Assembly: GCF_000306235.2 (NCBI RefSeq) | Contig: NZ_AKWZ02000007.1 | Coordinates: 1-64,000, forward strand | Length of the DNA: 64,000 bases | DNA from: Leptospira fainei serovar Hurstbridge str. BUT 6 | Lineage (GTDB): Bacteria > Spirochaetota > Leptospiria > Leptospirales > Leptospiraceae | Reading direction: 5' to 3' | Shown: piece after piece, positions 46,216 through 54,609 of the stretch | Position numbering within the stretch: position 1 is the first letter of the stretch | How the letters are laid out: each line of letters opens with the position of its first letter | Notes under the pieces: model-generated | Seen by the model: the letters and a program-made list of their open reading frames with translations, nothing else | Told to the model about the DNA's origin: nothing | Database searches by the model: none | Position numbers and translations under genes: made by a program

Positions 46216-47616
46216 CTACCTGACCTTTTTAAGGTCAATGAGTTTCCTTTTTTCCCAGAATAATGCGATCAGGACTGGACCATATTCTAAAATCATAAAA
46301 ATAGGGTCGTCGACATACGGAATTTGTCTATAGGTTGAATACGATAGTATCCAAACCCCGGCGACGACCTGAGGCCAAATTTCCTCCGTAAAGACCGAGC
46401 CGGCTAGTAGCGGAAGAATGTACCAAGGGTGAATGGTAGTAGAGAACAGATAGTAAATTCCGAGTAGAGAAACCCATGTACTTGCAATGAATTTTACGTC
46501 AGCTATCCGTCTCGATTGGCGAAAGGAATATACGATGATTGCGGCCGAACCGAGGACTGCGAGATGACGACCGGCAGAATACGGATACCAGGAAAAACTT
46601 AACGCGTACTTCCAAAGATAATATAAACCTCCGTGATATTCGAAGAGCTTAAAATAAACTCCGATTCCGTTCTTCCATTGTTTCTCGATCGTTTCAAGAA
46701 GGTTTATCGAATCTATTGCCCACGCGGATAGAAGCAAGACGGGAATCAGTAAGATTAGGAAAGAAAGCGATTTTTTGGAATATCTCCTATCTTTTCCGAT
46801 TCGGAAGAGAATCAACGGCAACATAAGTAAGGGAATCACTTTGGTAAAGACCGCGGCCGTGTACGCTAAGCCGGTTTCCAATCTCTTATTTCTTTTCCAA
46901 GCTAACATCGCAAAAAGCAGGAAGAATATCAGTATGGGTTCGGGATGACCGCTGCCTGCCCCTTCCAATACGACCAAAGGATGCAGCCAATATTTTAGAA
47001 AATTCGGATTCTCTCCTTCCTTTCGAAAAGTAAGAAGGAGTCGAAGCACTGCCAACTCGAAACAAAACAAGATCCCTTTCCAGAAAATGATTCCCACCCA
47101 TATCGATTGAAACTCTTTCATACTCCATGCGGAAGCCGAAAAGAATACCTGAAGGACGGGAGGATATACCGAATAAAATCGCGAGGAATTCATTCGTTCT
47201 AATAATTCCGTTCCGAGCGCCGATTCCTCGGACGATAAAAATGAAACTTTCAATTCTTGCGGTAGGTTTGCGTAAGGAGAGAGTAAATGAATGTCTAAAA
47301 ATCCATCCCATAAAAAACGATATACGTCTTCGGACAGTACGGGTGGAAGAAATACGAAAAATAGTCTAAGTAAAATTCCGGCGGTAAGTCCGAAGGATTC
47401 CCCGATCGCCGTAATCTTTGAGTATATAATAAAAATATAATATGAAAGAAGGCTAAACGCGAAAAGGATAATCAAGTGCCAAAAGTCGCTTCGCGAGTGA
47501 TAGAGTGGGAAGTAGGCTAAGGGGAGAGCCCAGGCAAATAAGAGAAAAGAAACGAGCAAATACCGCTTTCCGAGCTTAAAAAAGTACATAGTTGTTAAAT
47601 TGGTCATTTTGTTCAA
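46216..47616 (-). CDS. GT-C type membrane glycosyltransferase (mannosyltransferase-like)
   Basis: A 466-residue integral membrane protein with about 10-12 helices. Features of GT-C enzymes using polyprenyl-phosphate sugars are LSEDVYRFLWDG (acidic residues in the first large loop, near residue 95), the SVYPPV segment, and KVIPLLMLPLI. Overall it resembles bacterial ArnT/GT87-like mannosyltransferases acting in the envelope. The sugar and acceptor are unknown. The start may lie at the fourth or tenth codon instead. It is separated from the downstream cyclase gene by 41 bases. Confidence 0.68.
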   Translation of the reverse strand: MNKMTNLTTMYFFKLGKRYLLVSFLLFAWALPLAYFPLYHSRSDFWHLIILFAFSLLSYYIFIIYSKITAIGESFGLTAGILLRLFFVFLPPVLSEDVYRFLWDGFLDIHLLSPYANLPQELKVSFLSSEESALGTELLERMNSSRFYSVYPPVLQVFFSASAWSMKEFQSIWVGIIFWKGILFCFELAVLRLLLTFRKEGENPNFLKYWLHPLVVLEGAGSGHPEPILIFFLLFAMLAWKRNKRLETGLAYTAAVFTKVIPLLMLPLILFRIGKDRRYSKKSLSFLILLIPVLLLSAWAIDSINLLETIEKQWKNGIGVYFKLFEYHGGLYYLWKYALSFSWYPYSAGRHLAVLGSAAIIVYSFRQSRRIADVKFIASTWVSLLGIYYLFSTTIHPWYILPLLAGSVFTEEIWPQVVAGVWILSYSTYRQIPYVDDPIFMILEYGPVLIALFWEKRKLIDLKKVR

Positions 47617-47694
47617 TATAGCGAATTTTTTCTTGAGTAAGAAAAGCCGGTATTAAAGTCTTGAAAAAGGGCATTTTATGGGAGGATTCGTACC

Positions 47695-48180
47695 ATGATT
47701 CAAATCGGAAATTTTCCTGATTCAGTCAATGAGGTGGCTGCAAGAACGGTAGCCGGTCTAGTCGTATTGCTTGCCGCTGCAACGATTTGGACTCTATCCA
47801 TTTGGTTGGCAATCGCCTTAACCTACGGATTTCTGGCTCGCGTTCTGTATGGACCGAGATTTTCATTCTTTGCTCGATTGGCGATTCACGTTTTAGTACC
47901 TCTTATGGGTTTTGCGGCCACGAACGTTCCGGGACCTCCGAAACGCTTTGCTCAATTTGTAGGCTTACTTTTTAGCGGTACTGCCTTGACTCTTCTTCTT
48001 CTCGGCCAAATCCAAGCCTTCCGGATTGTACTAGGAATCCTCGTCCTTTTTGCAAGTTTGGAGAGCTTCGTCGGATTTTGCGCGGGTTGTTTTGTTTTCG
48101 GCTATTTGATGAAGTGGGGAGTGATTCCACAAGAAGTTTGCGAAAAATGTAACAATCTTACGTTTGTTTCGAAGAATTAA
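47695..48180 (+). CDS. DUF4395 family membrane protein
   Basis: A 161-residue protein with four predicted membrane helices. Family features are NEVAARTVAG at the N-terminus, GPRFSFFARLA, GPPKRFAQFVG and a C-terminal Cys-rich helix (SFVGFCAGCFVFGYLM) followed by CEKC near the end. The family occurs beside thioredoxin-like and metal- or sulphur-handling genes in other bacteria, but its role is not established. It stands 181 bases before the peroxidase-like gene, on the same strand. Confidence 0.8.
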   Translation: MIQIGNFPDSVNEVAARTVAGLVVLLAAATIWTLSIWLAIALTYGFLARVLYGPRFSFFARLAIHVLVPLMGFAATNVPGPPKRFAQFVGLLFSGTALTLLLLGQIQAFRIVLGILVLFASLESFVGFCAGCFVFGYLMKWGVIPQEVCEKCNNLTFVSKN

Positions 48181-48361
48181 GCGGTCGGGAAGATTTTAGC
48201 GAAGAGGCAAATTTTTCTTTTCGAAACTGATTGTTTTTCGATAAAAATAGTCCAACTTCCGGCGGCATCGGCTTTTTCGTATCCGTTTCGGTTTCTTCTG
48301 TTAAACTCTATTATTAATTACTTTATCTTTTCTCTCAAAAACAAAGACAAGGAGCCGACTT

Positions 48362-48703
48362 ATGGCACACGAGAATACCTACTATAAACCCGAAGATTTA
48401 AAGAAATTCGGAAATATAGGAGAATTTGAACCCGATCTAGCTAAGAAATTCTTCGATTATTATGGAGCGGTTTTTGCCGATGGAGCCTTAAGCGCTAGGG
48501 AGAAGTCTCTGATCGCTCTTGCGGTAGCCCATGTCGTTCAATGTCCGTATTGCATCGACGCATACACCACCGATACGCTGGAAAAAGGAGTTACCGAAGA
48601 GCAAATTTGGGAGGCGATTCATGTCGGCGCGGCGATTCGTGGCGGAGCGACTTTGGTACACAGCGTCCAAGCATTAAATAAAGTTAAAGAACTCAGTATT
48701 TAA
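48362..48703 (+). CDS. Arsenosugar biosynthesis-associated peroxidase-like protein (CMD family)
   Basis: A 113-residue carboxymuconolactone decarboxylase/AhpD-type protein. The active-site CxxC is in VVQCPYCIDAYT (residues 60-63), with the preceding LIALAVAHV helix and HVGAAIRGGATLVHS after it, typical of AhpD-like proteins. It lies 12 bases upstream of arsS and resembles the small peroxidase-like protein that accompanies ArsS in other bacteria. Likely role is redox chemistry on thiols or organic peroxides. Confidence 0.82.
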   Translation: MAHENTYYKPEDLKKFGNIGEFEPDLAKKFFDYYGAVFADGALSAREKSLIALAVAHVVQCPYCIDAYTTDTLEKGVTEEQIWEAIHVGAAIRGGATLVHSVQALNKVKELSI

Positions 48704-48715
48704 TTTTTATTTATT

Positions 48716-49759
48716 ATGAAATCATTACTAGCTAGAGGAAGCGATCTCGCTTCCTCGGAGGAACAACTCAGGATTCTTTCGGAAATATCGGAACGACGCT
48801 CGTTCCCATTTTTCAATCGGAAACTTTCCGAAAGCGGTTTATTTCCTTTAAAGCCGATTCGAACCGATATCTTGCAAATTAACGTCGGAAAGCTTTGCAA
48901 TCAAACTTGCAAACATTGCCATGTCGATGCGGGACCGGATCGAAAAGAAATCATGTCCAGAGAGACTATGCAGGAATGTTTGGATGTACTCGCGTCCTCG
49001 GATATTTCCATTTTGGATATCACCGGAGGCGCTCCGGAGATGAACCCGGATTTTCGGTGGCTGGTGGAGGAGGCAAGCAAGCTGGGAAAGAAAGTGATGG
49101 TTCGCTGTAATCTTACCATCCTACTCGCCGGAGAGAAGTATAAGGATCTTCCGGAATTTTATGCAAAGCATTCCGTGGAAGTCGTTTCGAGCCTTCCTTA
49201 CTTTCAGAAAAGAAGGACGGATGCGCAGCGAGGGGAAGGAGTTTTTGACAGATCTATAGAGGCGCTACGGAGATTGAACGCTGTAGGGTACGGGAAGCTC
49301 GATTCCGGTTTGGTTTTGAATTTGGTGTACAATCCGGCGGGCGCATTTTTACCCGGAGGTCAATCCACTCTTGAGGGGGACTTTAAGAAAGAATTGGGAA
49401 CCCAATTCGGAATCGAATTCAATTCTTTATTCACGATCACCAACATGCCGATCAGTCGATATCTGGAATACTTATTGGAAAGCGGGAATCTCGAGGATTA
49501 TTTGGAAAAACTTATCACTTCGTATAACCCGGCGGCCGCCTCCGGAGTGATGTGCAGAAATACGTTGAGCGTAGGCTGGGACGGAACCCTCTACGATTGC
49601 GATTTTAATCAAATGCTGGACCTGAAAGTGGAAGGTCCAGTTCAAAAGATTTCCGATTTCAACCAAGCAACTCTAACCGATCGTCATATTCGGCTCGATC
49701 AACATTGTTTCGGTTGTACTGCCGGCAGCGGTTCTTCTTGCGGCGGCTCCATTGCGTGA
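48716..49759 (+). CDS. arsS: Arsenosugar biosynthesis radical SAM protein ArsS
   Basis: A 347-residue radical SAM enzyme. The 4Fe-4S motif is CNQTCKHCHVDAGP (Cys61, Cys65, Cys68), and the C-terminal half has MCRNTLSVGWDGTLYDCDFNQML and the final HCFGCTAGSGSSCGG, a Cys-rich auxiliary region. This order matches ArsS, which is proposed to attach a deoxyadenosyl group to a methylated arsenic in arsenosugar synthesis. The selenocysteine seen in some homologues is not present; all positions are Cys. No arsM methyltransferase lies adjacent. A dispersed repeat follows within ten bases. Confidence 0.85.
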   Translation: MKSLLARGSDLASSEEQLRILSEISERRSFPFFNRKLSESGLFPLKPIRTDILQINVGKLCNQTCKHCHVDAGPDRKEIMSRETMQECLDVLASSDISILDITGGAPEMNPDFRWLVEEASKLGKKVMVRCNLTILLAGEKYKDLPEFYAKHSVEVVSSLPYFQKRRTDAQRGEGVFDRSIEALRRLNAVGYGKLDSGLVLNLVYNPAGAFLPGGQSTLEGDFKKELGTQFGIEFNSLFTITNMPISRYLEYLLESGNLEDYLEKLITSYNPAAASGVMCRNTLSVGWDGTLYDCDFNQMLDLKVEGPVQKISDFNQATLTDRHIRLDQHCFGCTAGSGSSCGGSIA

Positions 49760-49767
49760 ATTCGGTT

Positions 49768-49874
49768 AGCCCCGCCCTTCCTGGGCGGGGGCCGGTCGGT
49801 GGCTTCCGCCTCATTAGCAAATTTCTTTACATTTTGCAAGTTTTTTATTGCTGCTCCATCTGCGGGAGCTCCCT
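49768..49874 (+). repeat. Dispersed hairpin-ended repeat, copy C
   Basis: The left end is a strong hairpin GCCCCGCCC-TTCCT-GGGCGGGGGC. It is followed by CGGTCGGTGG, an AT-rich middle and a terminal TGCGGGAGCTCCCT. It carries no insertion sequence. The hairpin may also serve to end arsS transcription, although no U-run follows. Confidence 0.6.
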
Positions 49875-50046
49875 CTCGATCTTGGTTAACGTAAGAATAC
49901 TTTTCTCTATTCCTGCTTATCGAAGTTTGCTTTTTATCAATTTTTTTAGATGCTTTAATCGGGCCGATTTCTTGTTTCAGAATCGAGAATCTAAAATCTT
50001 AACGAGAAATTAACGCTTTCTTCGATCTTTTACACTTTACTCCTCA

Positions 50047-50075
50047 TTGACGAGACGATAAAAAAAAGCTACGTT
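50047..50075 (+). promoter_or_regulatory. Putative sigma-70-type promoter for kdpFABC
   Basis: TTGACG and TACGTT are separated by 17 bases, with an A-rich spacer, about 57 bases upstream of the kdpF start. The -35 matches five of six consensus bases, the -10 four. A KdpE site was not identified. Confidence 0.35.
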
Positions 50076-50131
50076 TTTGGCACATGCATTCATCCTCACA
50101 CATTCGGATGGAGCGTGATTAGGAGGCTTCC

Positions 50132-50215
50132 TTGTCCTATCCGTTTTTAATTGCAGTCGTATTCGGTTTAGTCGTCTATCTGACATACGCAATCGTTAGG
50201 CCAGAAAGGTTTTAG
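50132..50215 (+). CDS. kdpF: Potassium-transporting ATPase small subunit KdpF
   Basis: A 27-residue single-helix membrane peptide reading FLIAVVFGLVVYLTYAIVRPE and ending RF. The YLxYAxxRPE ending is the standard KdpF signature. It starts with TTG at 50132, with AGGAGG five bases upstream, and its stop lies ten bases before kdpA. KdpF stabilises the KdpFABC complex in the membrane. Confidence 0.88.
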   Translation: MSYPFLIAVVFGLVVYLTYAIVRPERF

Positions 50216-50224
50216 GTAAATATT

Positions 50225-51913
50225 ATGAATGGAAACGATTCGGTTTTTTACTTTCTTTACTTTGCTGTCCTTTTTTTGGTTTCTCCGTGGTTAGGTTTAT
50301 TCATCGCCAAAGTCTTGGACGGAGAATTTCCTAAATTCCTAAAACCTGTAGTCGCTTTCGAGAATCTCATCTATAAAGTGACCGGTGTCGATCCGAGTAA
50401 ATCCACTTCTCCCAAAGTTTACGCTTTTGAAATATTAGGTTTTAGCGTATTGGCTCTCTCGGTGGTGACGTTAGGGTTAAGATTTCAGGAATTCCTTCCT
50501 TGGAATCCGGAGGGAAAGCCCGGCCTGAATTGGGATCTTGCTTGGAATACGAGCGTAAGTTTCGTTACGAATACGAACTGGCAGGCTTATTCCGGTGAAG
50601 CTAGCCTTTCTTACGGAAGCCAAATGCTTTTATTAGGGGTCCAAAACTTCGTGAGCGCAGGCGTCGGAATTGCCGTCCTTGCCGCGATGGCCCGAGGTAT
50701 TTTAGGAGCTTCTCCGGTTGGTATCGGGAATTTCTTCGTAGATTTGACAAGATCTACTCTTTATATTCTTCTTCCTTTATCGATCCTATTCGCAATCGCA
50801 TTCATCGCGCAAGGTGTCGTGATGGATTTTTCGGCGTATGTGGGATCGACTTCGTTAGAAGGAGTCGACTCTCGAATTCCTCTCGGTCCCGCAGCCTCTC
50901 AAATCGCGATCAAGCAATTGGGAACCAACGGAGGCGGTTTTTTCGGAGTGAATTCGGCCCATCCATTCGAGAACCCCACGCCATTTTCCAATTGGCTGGA
51001 ATCTTTATTAATCCTTTTAATTCCGGCGTCGCTTCCGTTTGCATTCGGTAAATGGGCCAAATCCTGGAAGGCAGGTGTCTCTCTTTTCATCGCGATGCTT
51101 CTGTTGTTCGCAGGGAGTGCTGTCATCGCTTTCTGGTCGGAAATCTTTCATTCGTCCCAGGGGTTTTGGCCCAATTGGGAAGGAAAGGAAGTCCGTTTCG
51201 GGATCGCCCAAAGCGTGCTATGGGAAATGGCAACGACGGCAGCTTCTAACGGTTCGGTTAACTCTATGCACGATAGTTTCTCCCCGTTAAGCGGAGGGGC
51301 CGCTGTCTGGAATATTCTTTTAGGAGAAATCATTTTCGGCGGGGTCGGAGTCGGATTAGCCGGAATGCTTTTCTACGTGATTCTTACGGTCTTCCTCGCG
51401 GGCTTGATGGTCGGCAGAACTCCCGAATATTTCGGTAAGAAGATCGAAGCGCGGGAAGTCAAATACGCGCTTTTCGGAGCCTTGGCACCGGGAGTAAGCA
51501 TCTTATTGTTTACGGCACTTGCTTCCTCTTACGAGTTCGGGCTTTCTTCCCGAGCGAATCAGGGTCCGCACGGCTTAACGGAAATATTATATGCTTTCGC
51601 ATCCGCAGCGGGAAATAACGGTTCTGCATTTGCGGGATTGAATGCGAATACTCAATTCTATAATTTCGCGCTATCCTTCTGCATGCTTCTCGGAAGGTTC
51701 GCCGTGATTTGGCCTGCGATAGGATTAGCGGGAGCGCTGATGAGCAAGAAAAAAGCGCCGGCAGGGGAAGGTACCTTCTCTACCGACGGTGCGTTATTCG
51801 TGCTTTTGTTGGTATCGGTGATCGCTTTAGTGGGAGCCTTAACGTTCCTACCTGTGTTAGTTCTCGGTCCTGGAGTGGAATTTCTGCTGCAAGGAACGGG
51901 GAGGACTTTTTAA
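50225..51913 (+). CDS. kdpA: Potassium-transporting ATPase, K+-binding subunit A
   Basis: A 562-residue membrane protein of about ten helices, the channel-like subunit of the KdpFABC pump. It has the selectivity-filter regions of KdpA: VTNTNWQAYSGE (first), GTNGGGFFGVNSAHPFENP (second), AASNGSVNSMHDSF (third) and AAGNNGSAFAGL (fourth). It brings in K+ under limitation. The gene follows kdpF and is four bases before kdpB. Confidence 0.96.
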   Translation: MNGNDSVFYFLYFAVLFLVSPWLGLFIAKVLDGEFPKFLKPVVAFENLIYKVTGVDPSKSTSPKVYAFEILGFSVLALSVVTLGLRFQEFLPWNPEGKPGLNWDLAWNTSVSFVTNTNWQAYSGEASLSYGSQMLLLGVQNFVSAGVGIAVLAAMARGILGASPVGIGNFFVDLTRSTLYILLPLSILFAIAFIAQGVVMDFSAYVGSTSLEGVDSRIPLGPAASQIAIKQLGTNGGGFFGVNSAHPFENPTPFSNWLESLLILLIPASLPFAFGKWAKSWKAGVSLFIAMLLLFAGSAVIAFWSEIFHSSQGFWPNWEGKEVRFGIAQSVLWEMATTAASNGSVNSMHDSFSPLSGGAAVWNILLGEIIFGGVGVGLAGMLFYVILTVFLAGLMVGRTPEYFGKKIEAREVKYALFGALAPGVSILLFTALASSYEFGLSSRANQGPHGLTEILYAFASAAGNNGSAFAGLNANTQFYNFALSFCMLLGRFAVIWPAIGLAGALMSKKKAPAGEGTFSTDGALFVLLLVSVIALVGALTFLPVLVLGPGVEFLLQGTGRTF

Positions 51914-51916
51914 TCT

Positions 51917-54010
51917 ATGACTACTAAAAAGAATACTTCTTTTTTCGGCGACTCGGCGTTGCTTTTGAGGGCTATCGGTGATTCGTTTATCAAATTGGAT
52001 CCAAGAACCCAGTGGAAAAACCCGGTTATGTTCATGGTTTATCTGGGAGCGATCCTGACCACGAGCGAACTTTTCATTTCTTCGAATGAAAGAGGTTTTG
52101 CGATTCAAATTTCCATCTGGCTCTGGGCTACCGTTCTATTCGCTAACTTTGCGGAAGCCCTGGCGGAAGGAAGAGGAAAAGCAAGAGCCGAATCTTTACG
52201 CAAAACTAGACGGGAAACTCAAGCTAGGCGACTCGTAGGAAACGTTGAATCTCTCGTTCCCGCTTCTACTCTTAGAACGGGCGATCGGGTCGTTTGCGAA
52301 GCGGGCGAAACCATCCCCGGGGATGGGGAAGTTGTGGAAGGAATCGCATCGGTCGACGAATCCGCGATCACGGGAGAATCCGCGCCGGTAATACGGGAAT
52401 CCGGAGGAGATCGATCCGCTGTCACAGCAGGAACAAAGGTACTTAGCGATAGAATCATCATCGAAATTACGACTGATCCGGGAAAGACGTTCATCGATAA
52501 AATGATCGCTCTTGTGGAAGGAGCTGCACGACAAAAGACTCCTAACGAAATCGCGCTTTCGATTTTGCTTTCCGCACTTTCTCTGGTATTCTTACTCGCC
52601 GTTGCAACTTTAGTTCCAATCGTTCAATACAGTGTGAGAGAAGGCGGTGGAGAGGCGGGATTGTCCAACTCTTTACCTGCGTTAGTCGGCTTTCTTGTCT
52701 GTTTGATTCCTACTACGATCGGCGGTCTCTTATCCGCGATCGGAATCAGTGGAATGGATCGCTTGATTCGAAGAAACGTTATTGCGAAATCGGGTCGAGC
52801 CATCGAGGCCGCCGGCGATATAGACGTTCTACTTTTGGACAAAACCGGAACGATTACGTTCGGTAATAGAATGGCGACTCGTTTTCTCCCGGCCCCCGGA
52901 GTGGACGAGCAACGTTTGGCTAATTCGGCGCAGCTCGCGTCCCTTTCTGATGAAACGCCGGAAGGCAGATCGATTGTCGTCTTGGCGAAAGAGAAGTTCG
53001 GCATTCGAGGAAGAAACCTCGCCGAGTTGGGAGGGGACTTCGTTCCGTTTACCGCCAAAACGAAGATGAGCGGTGTCGACTTTAAGAATAGCATGGACGG
53101 AAAGAGTCGACCCAATATTCGTAAAGGATCCGCGGACGCGATTCGAAATTATATAATCGGCCTCGGAGGAGAATTCCCTGACGAGATAGTTCGCATAGTG
53201 GAAGATATCGCGAAAGAAGGAGCGACTCCTCTTGTCGTATCGGAAGGGCGCGAAATTCTGGGTGTAGTTCATTTAAAGGACGTTGTTAAAGGCGGGATTC
53301 GAGAACGCTTTGCCCGACTGAGAACTATGGGAATCAGAACGGTCATGATCACCGGAGATAATCCTCTGACTGCCGCCGCGATTGCAGCCGAAGCTGGGGT
53401 GGACGATTTTATTGCGGAAGCGACTCCAGAGAGTAAACTGAAACGAATTCGCGAGGAGCAGGCTTCCGGAAAATTGGTCGCGATGATAGGAGATGGAACG
53501 AACGACGCCCCGGCATTGGCTCAGGCCGATGTGGGCGTTGCGATGAATACCGGAACTCAGACCGCGAGAGAAGCCGGAAACATGATCGATCTGGATAGTA
53601 ATCCTACAAAACTGATCGAGATCGTCGAAATCGGAAAGCAGCTATTGATGACCCGGGGATCTCTTACCACTTTCAGCGTGGCAAACGACGTTTCCAAATA
53701 CTTCGTAATCCTACCCGCCATTTTTGCGAGTCTGTATCCGGTCGCAGGAAAAGGGGGACTCGGAGTTTTGAACTTCTTAGGTTTGGGAAGCCCGATGTCC
53801 GCAGTCTTGAGCGCAGTGATCTTTAACGCGCTCATACTCGTGTTTTTGGTTCCGCTGGCTTTGCGGGGCGTGGAATATCGTCCGTTAGGCGCGGATACGG
53901 TGCTTGCTCGAAACGTTTTCATATACGGTTTCGGGGGAATTATACTTCCTTTCTTCGGAATTAAGCTCATCGACGTAGTGTTGAATTACGTTCAAGGTTG
54001 GTTTGTATGA
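51917..54010 (+). CDS. kdpB: Potassium-transporting ATPase, ATP-hydrolysing subunit B
   Basis: A 697-residue P-type ATPase. The phosphorylated Asp308 is in [13 protein letters not shown]; other landmarks are the actuator loop AITGESAPV and the hinge [17 protein letters not shown]. Its membrane helices carry [19 protein letters not shown] near the start and [17 protein letters not shown], both typical of KdpB. It powers K+ uptake through KdpA. Its last four bases overlap the kdpC start (ATGA). Confidence 0.96.
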   Translation: MTTKKNTSFFGDSALLLRAIGDSFIKLDPRTQWKNPVMFMVYLGAILTTSELFISSNERGFAIQISIWLWATVLFANFAEALAEGRGKARAESLRKTRRETQARRLVGNVESLVPASTLRTGDRVVCEAGETIPGDGEVVEGIASVDESAITGESAPVIRESGGDRSAVTAGTKVLSDRIIIEITTDPGKTFIDKMIALVEGAARQKTPNEIALSILLSALSLVFLLAVATLVPIVQYSVREGGGEAGLSNSLPALVGFLVCLIPTTIGGLLSAIGISGMDRLIRRNVIAKSGRAIEAAGDIDVLLLDKTGTITFGNRMATRFLPAPGVDEQRLANSAQLASLSDETPEGRSIVVLAKEKFGIRGRNLAELGGDFVPFTAKTKMSGVDFKNSMDGKSRPNIRKGSADAIRNYIIGLGGEFPDEIVRIVEDIAKEGATPLVVSEGREILGVVHLKDVVKGGIRERFARLRTMGIRTVMITGDNPLTAAAIAAEAGVDDFIAEATPESKLKRIREEQASGKLVAMIGDGTNDAPALAQADVGVAMNTGTQTAREAGNMIDLDSNPTKLIEIVEIGKQLLMTRGSLTTFSVANDVSKYFVILPAIFASLYPVAGKGGLGVLNFLGLGSPMSAVLSAVIFNALILVFLVPLALRGVEYRPLGADTVLARNVFIYGFGGIILPFFGIKLIDVVLNYVQGWFV

Positions 54011-54609
54011 GAAGAGTTTTTTCTCAATTCATATTTTGGACGATCCTTTGCGGATTGGTTTATCCTTTCTTAATTTACGGAATCGGAAAGCTCTCCTTTG
54101 CGAAAGAAAGCCAAGGATCCCTGATCCTCAGAAAAGGAAAGGTGGTCGGTTCCGAATTACTTTCTCAAAAATTCGAATCACCGAAATTTTTCCAGGCGAG
54201 GCCTTCGGCGGGCGGTTACAACCCGGAAACCGGATCGGCTAGTAACCTTGGTTTTACGAGCGAAACGCTTCGTAAACAAGTAGATGAGCGGAAAAATTAT
54301 TGGCTATCGAGGGGTGGCGAGGCCGAAGTCCCGGCCGAGCTGGTTTTTGCATCGGGTAGCGGTTTAGATCCGCATTTAAGTCCTGCGGCGGTCGAATACC
54401 AACTCCCTCTCGTCGCAAAAGCGAGGGGGTTCAGCGACGAGCAAATCAAGCACTTGAAGCTGTTGGTTAAAGACTCAACCGAATATCCGCAATGGGGAAT
54501 TTTCGGCGAAGAAAGAATCAACGTTTTGAAACTGAATCTATCCTTGGAGAATAATGTCGAAACCTCCGCCTTGTCCACGGCGGAACCTTCGACGTATCGA
54601 TCTTACTGA
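54007..54609 (+). CDS. kdpC: Potassium-transporting ATPase subunit C
   Basis: A 200-residue protein with one N-terminal membrane helix ([23 protein letters not shown]) and a periplasmic or cytoplasmic domain with the KdpC motifs [30 protein letters not shown] and [17 protein letters not shown]. It helps nucleotide binding by KdpB. The ATG at 54007 overlaps the kdpB stop as ATGA, so it was chosen over the upstream in-frame codon. kdpD begins right after its stop. Confidence 0.94.
   Translation: MRRVFSQFIFWTILCGLVYPFLIYGIGKLSFAKESQGSLILRKGKVVGSELLSQKFESPKFFQARPSAGGYNPETGSASNLGFTSETLRKQVDERKNYWLSRGGEAEVPAELVFASGSGLDPHLSPAAVEYQLPLVAKARGFSDEQIKHLKLLVKDSTEYPQWGIFGEERINVLKLNLSLENNVETSALSTAEPSTYRSY

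Larger units (their letters stand above)
49760..50131. other. 372-base intergenic region: dispersed repeat plus kdp promoter area
   Basis: The left third is repeat copy C. The rest (49875-50131) is AT-rich and contains the putative kdp promoter and an AGGAGG ribosome site for kdpF. No further gene was recognised. Confidence 0.45.
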
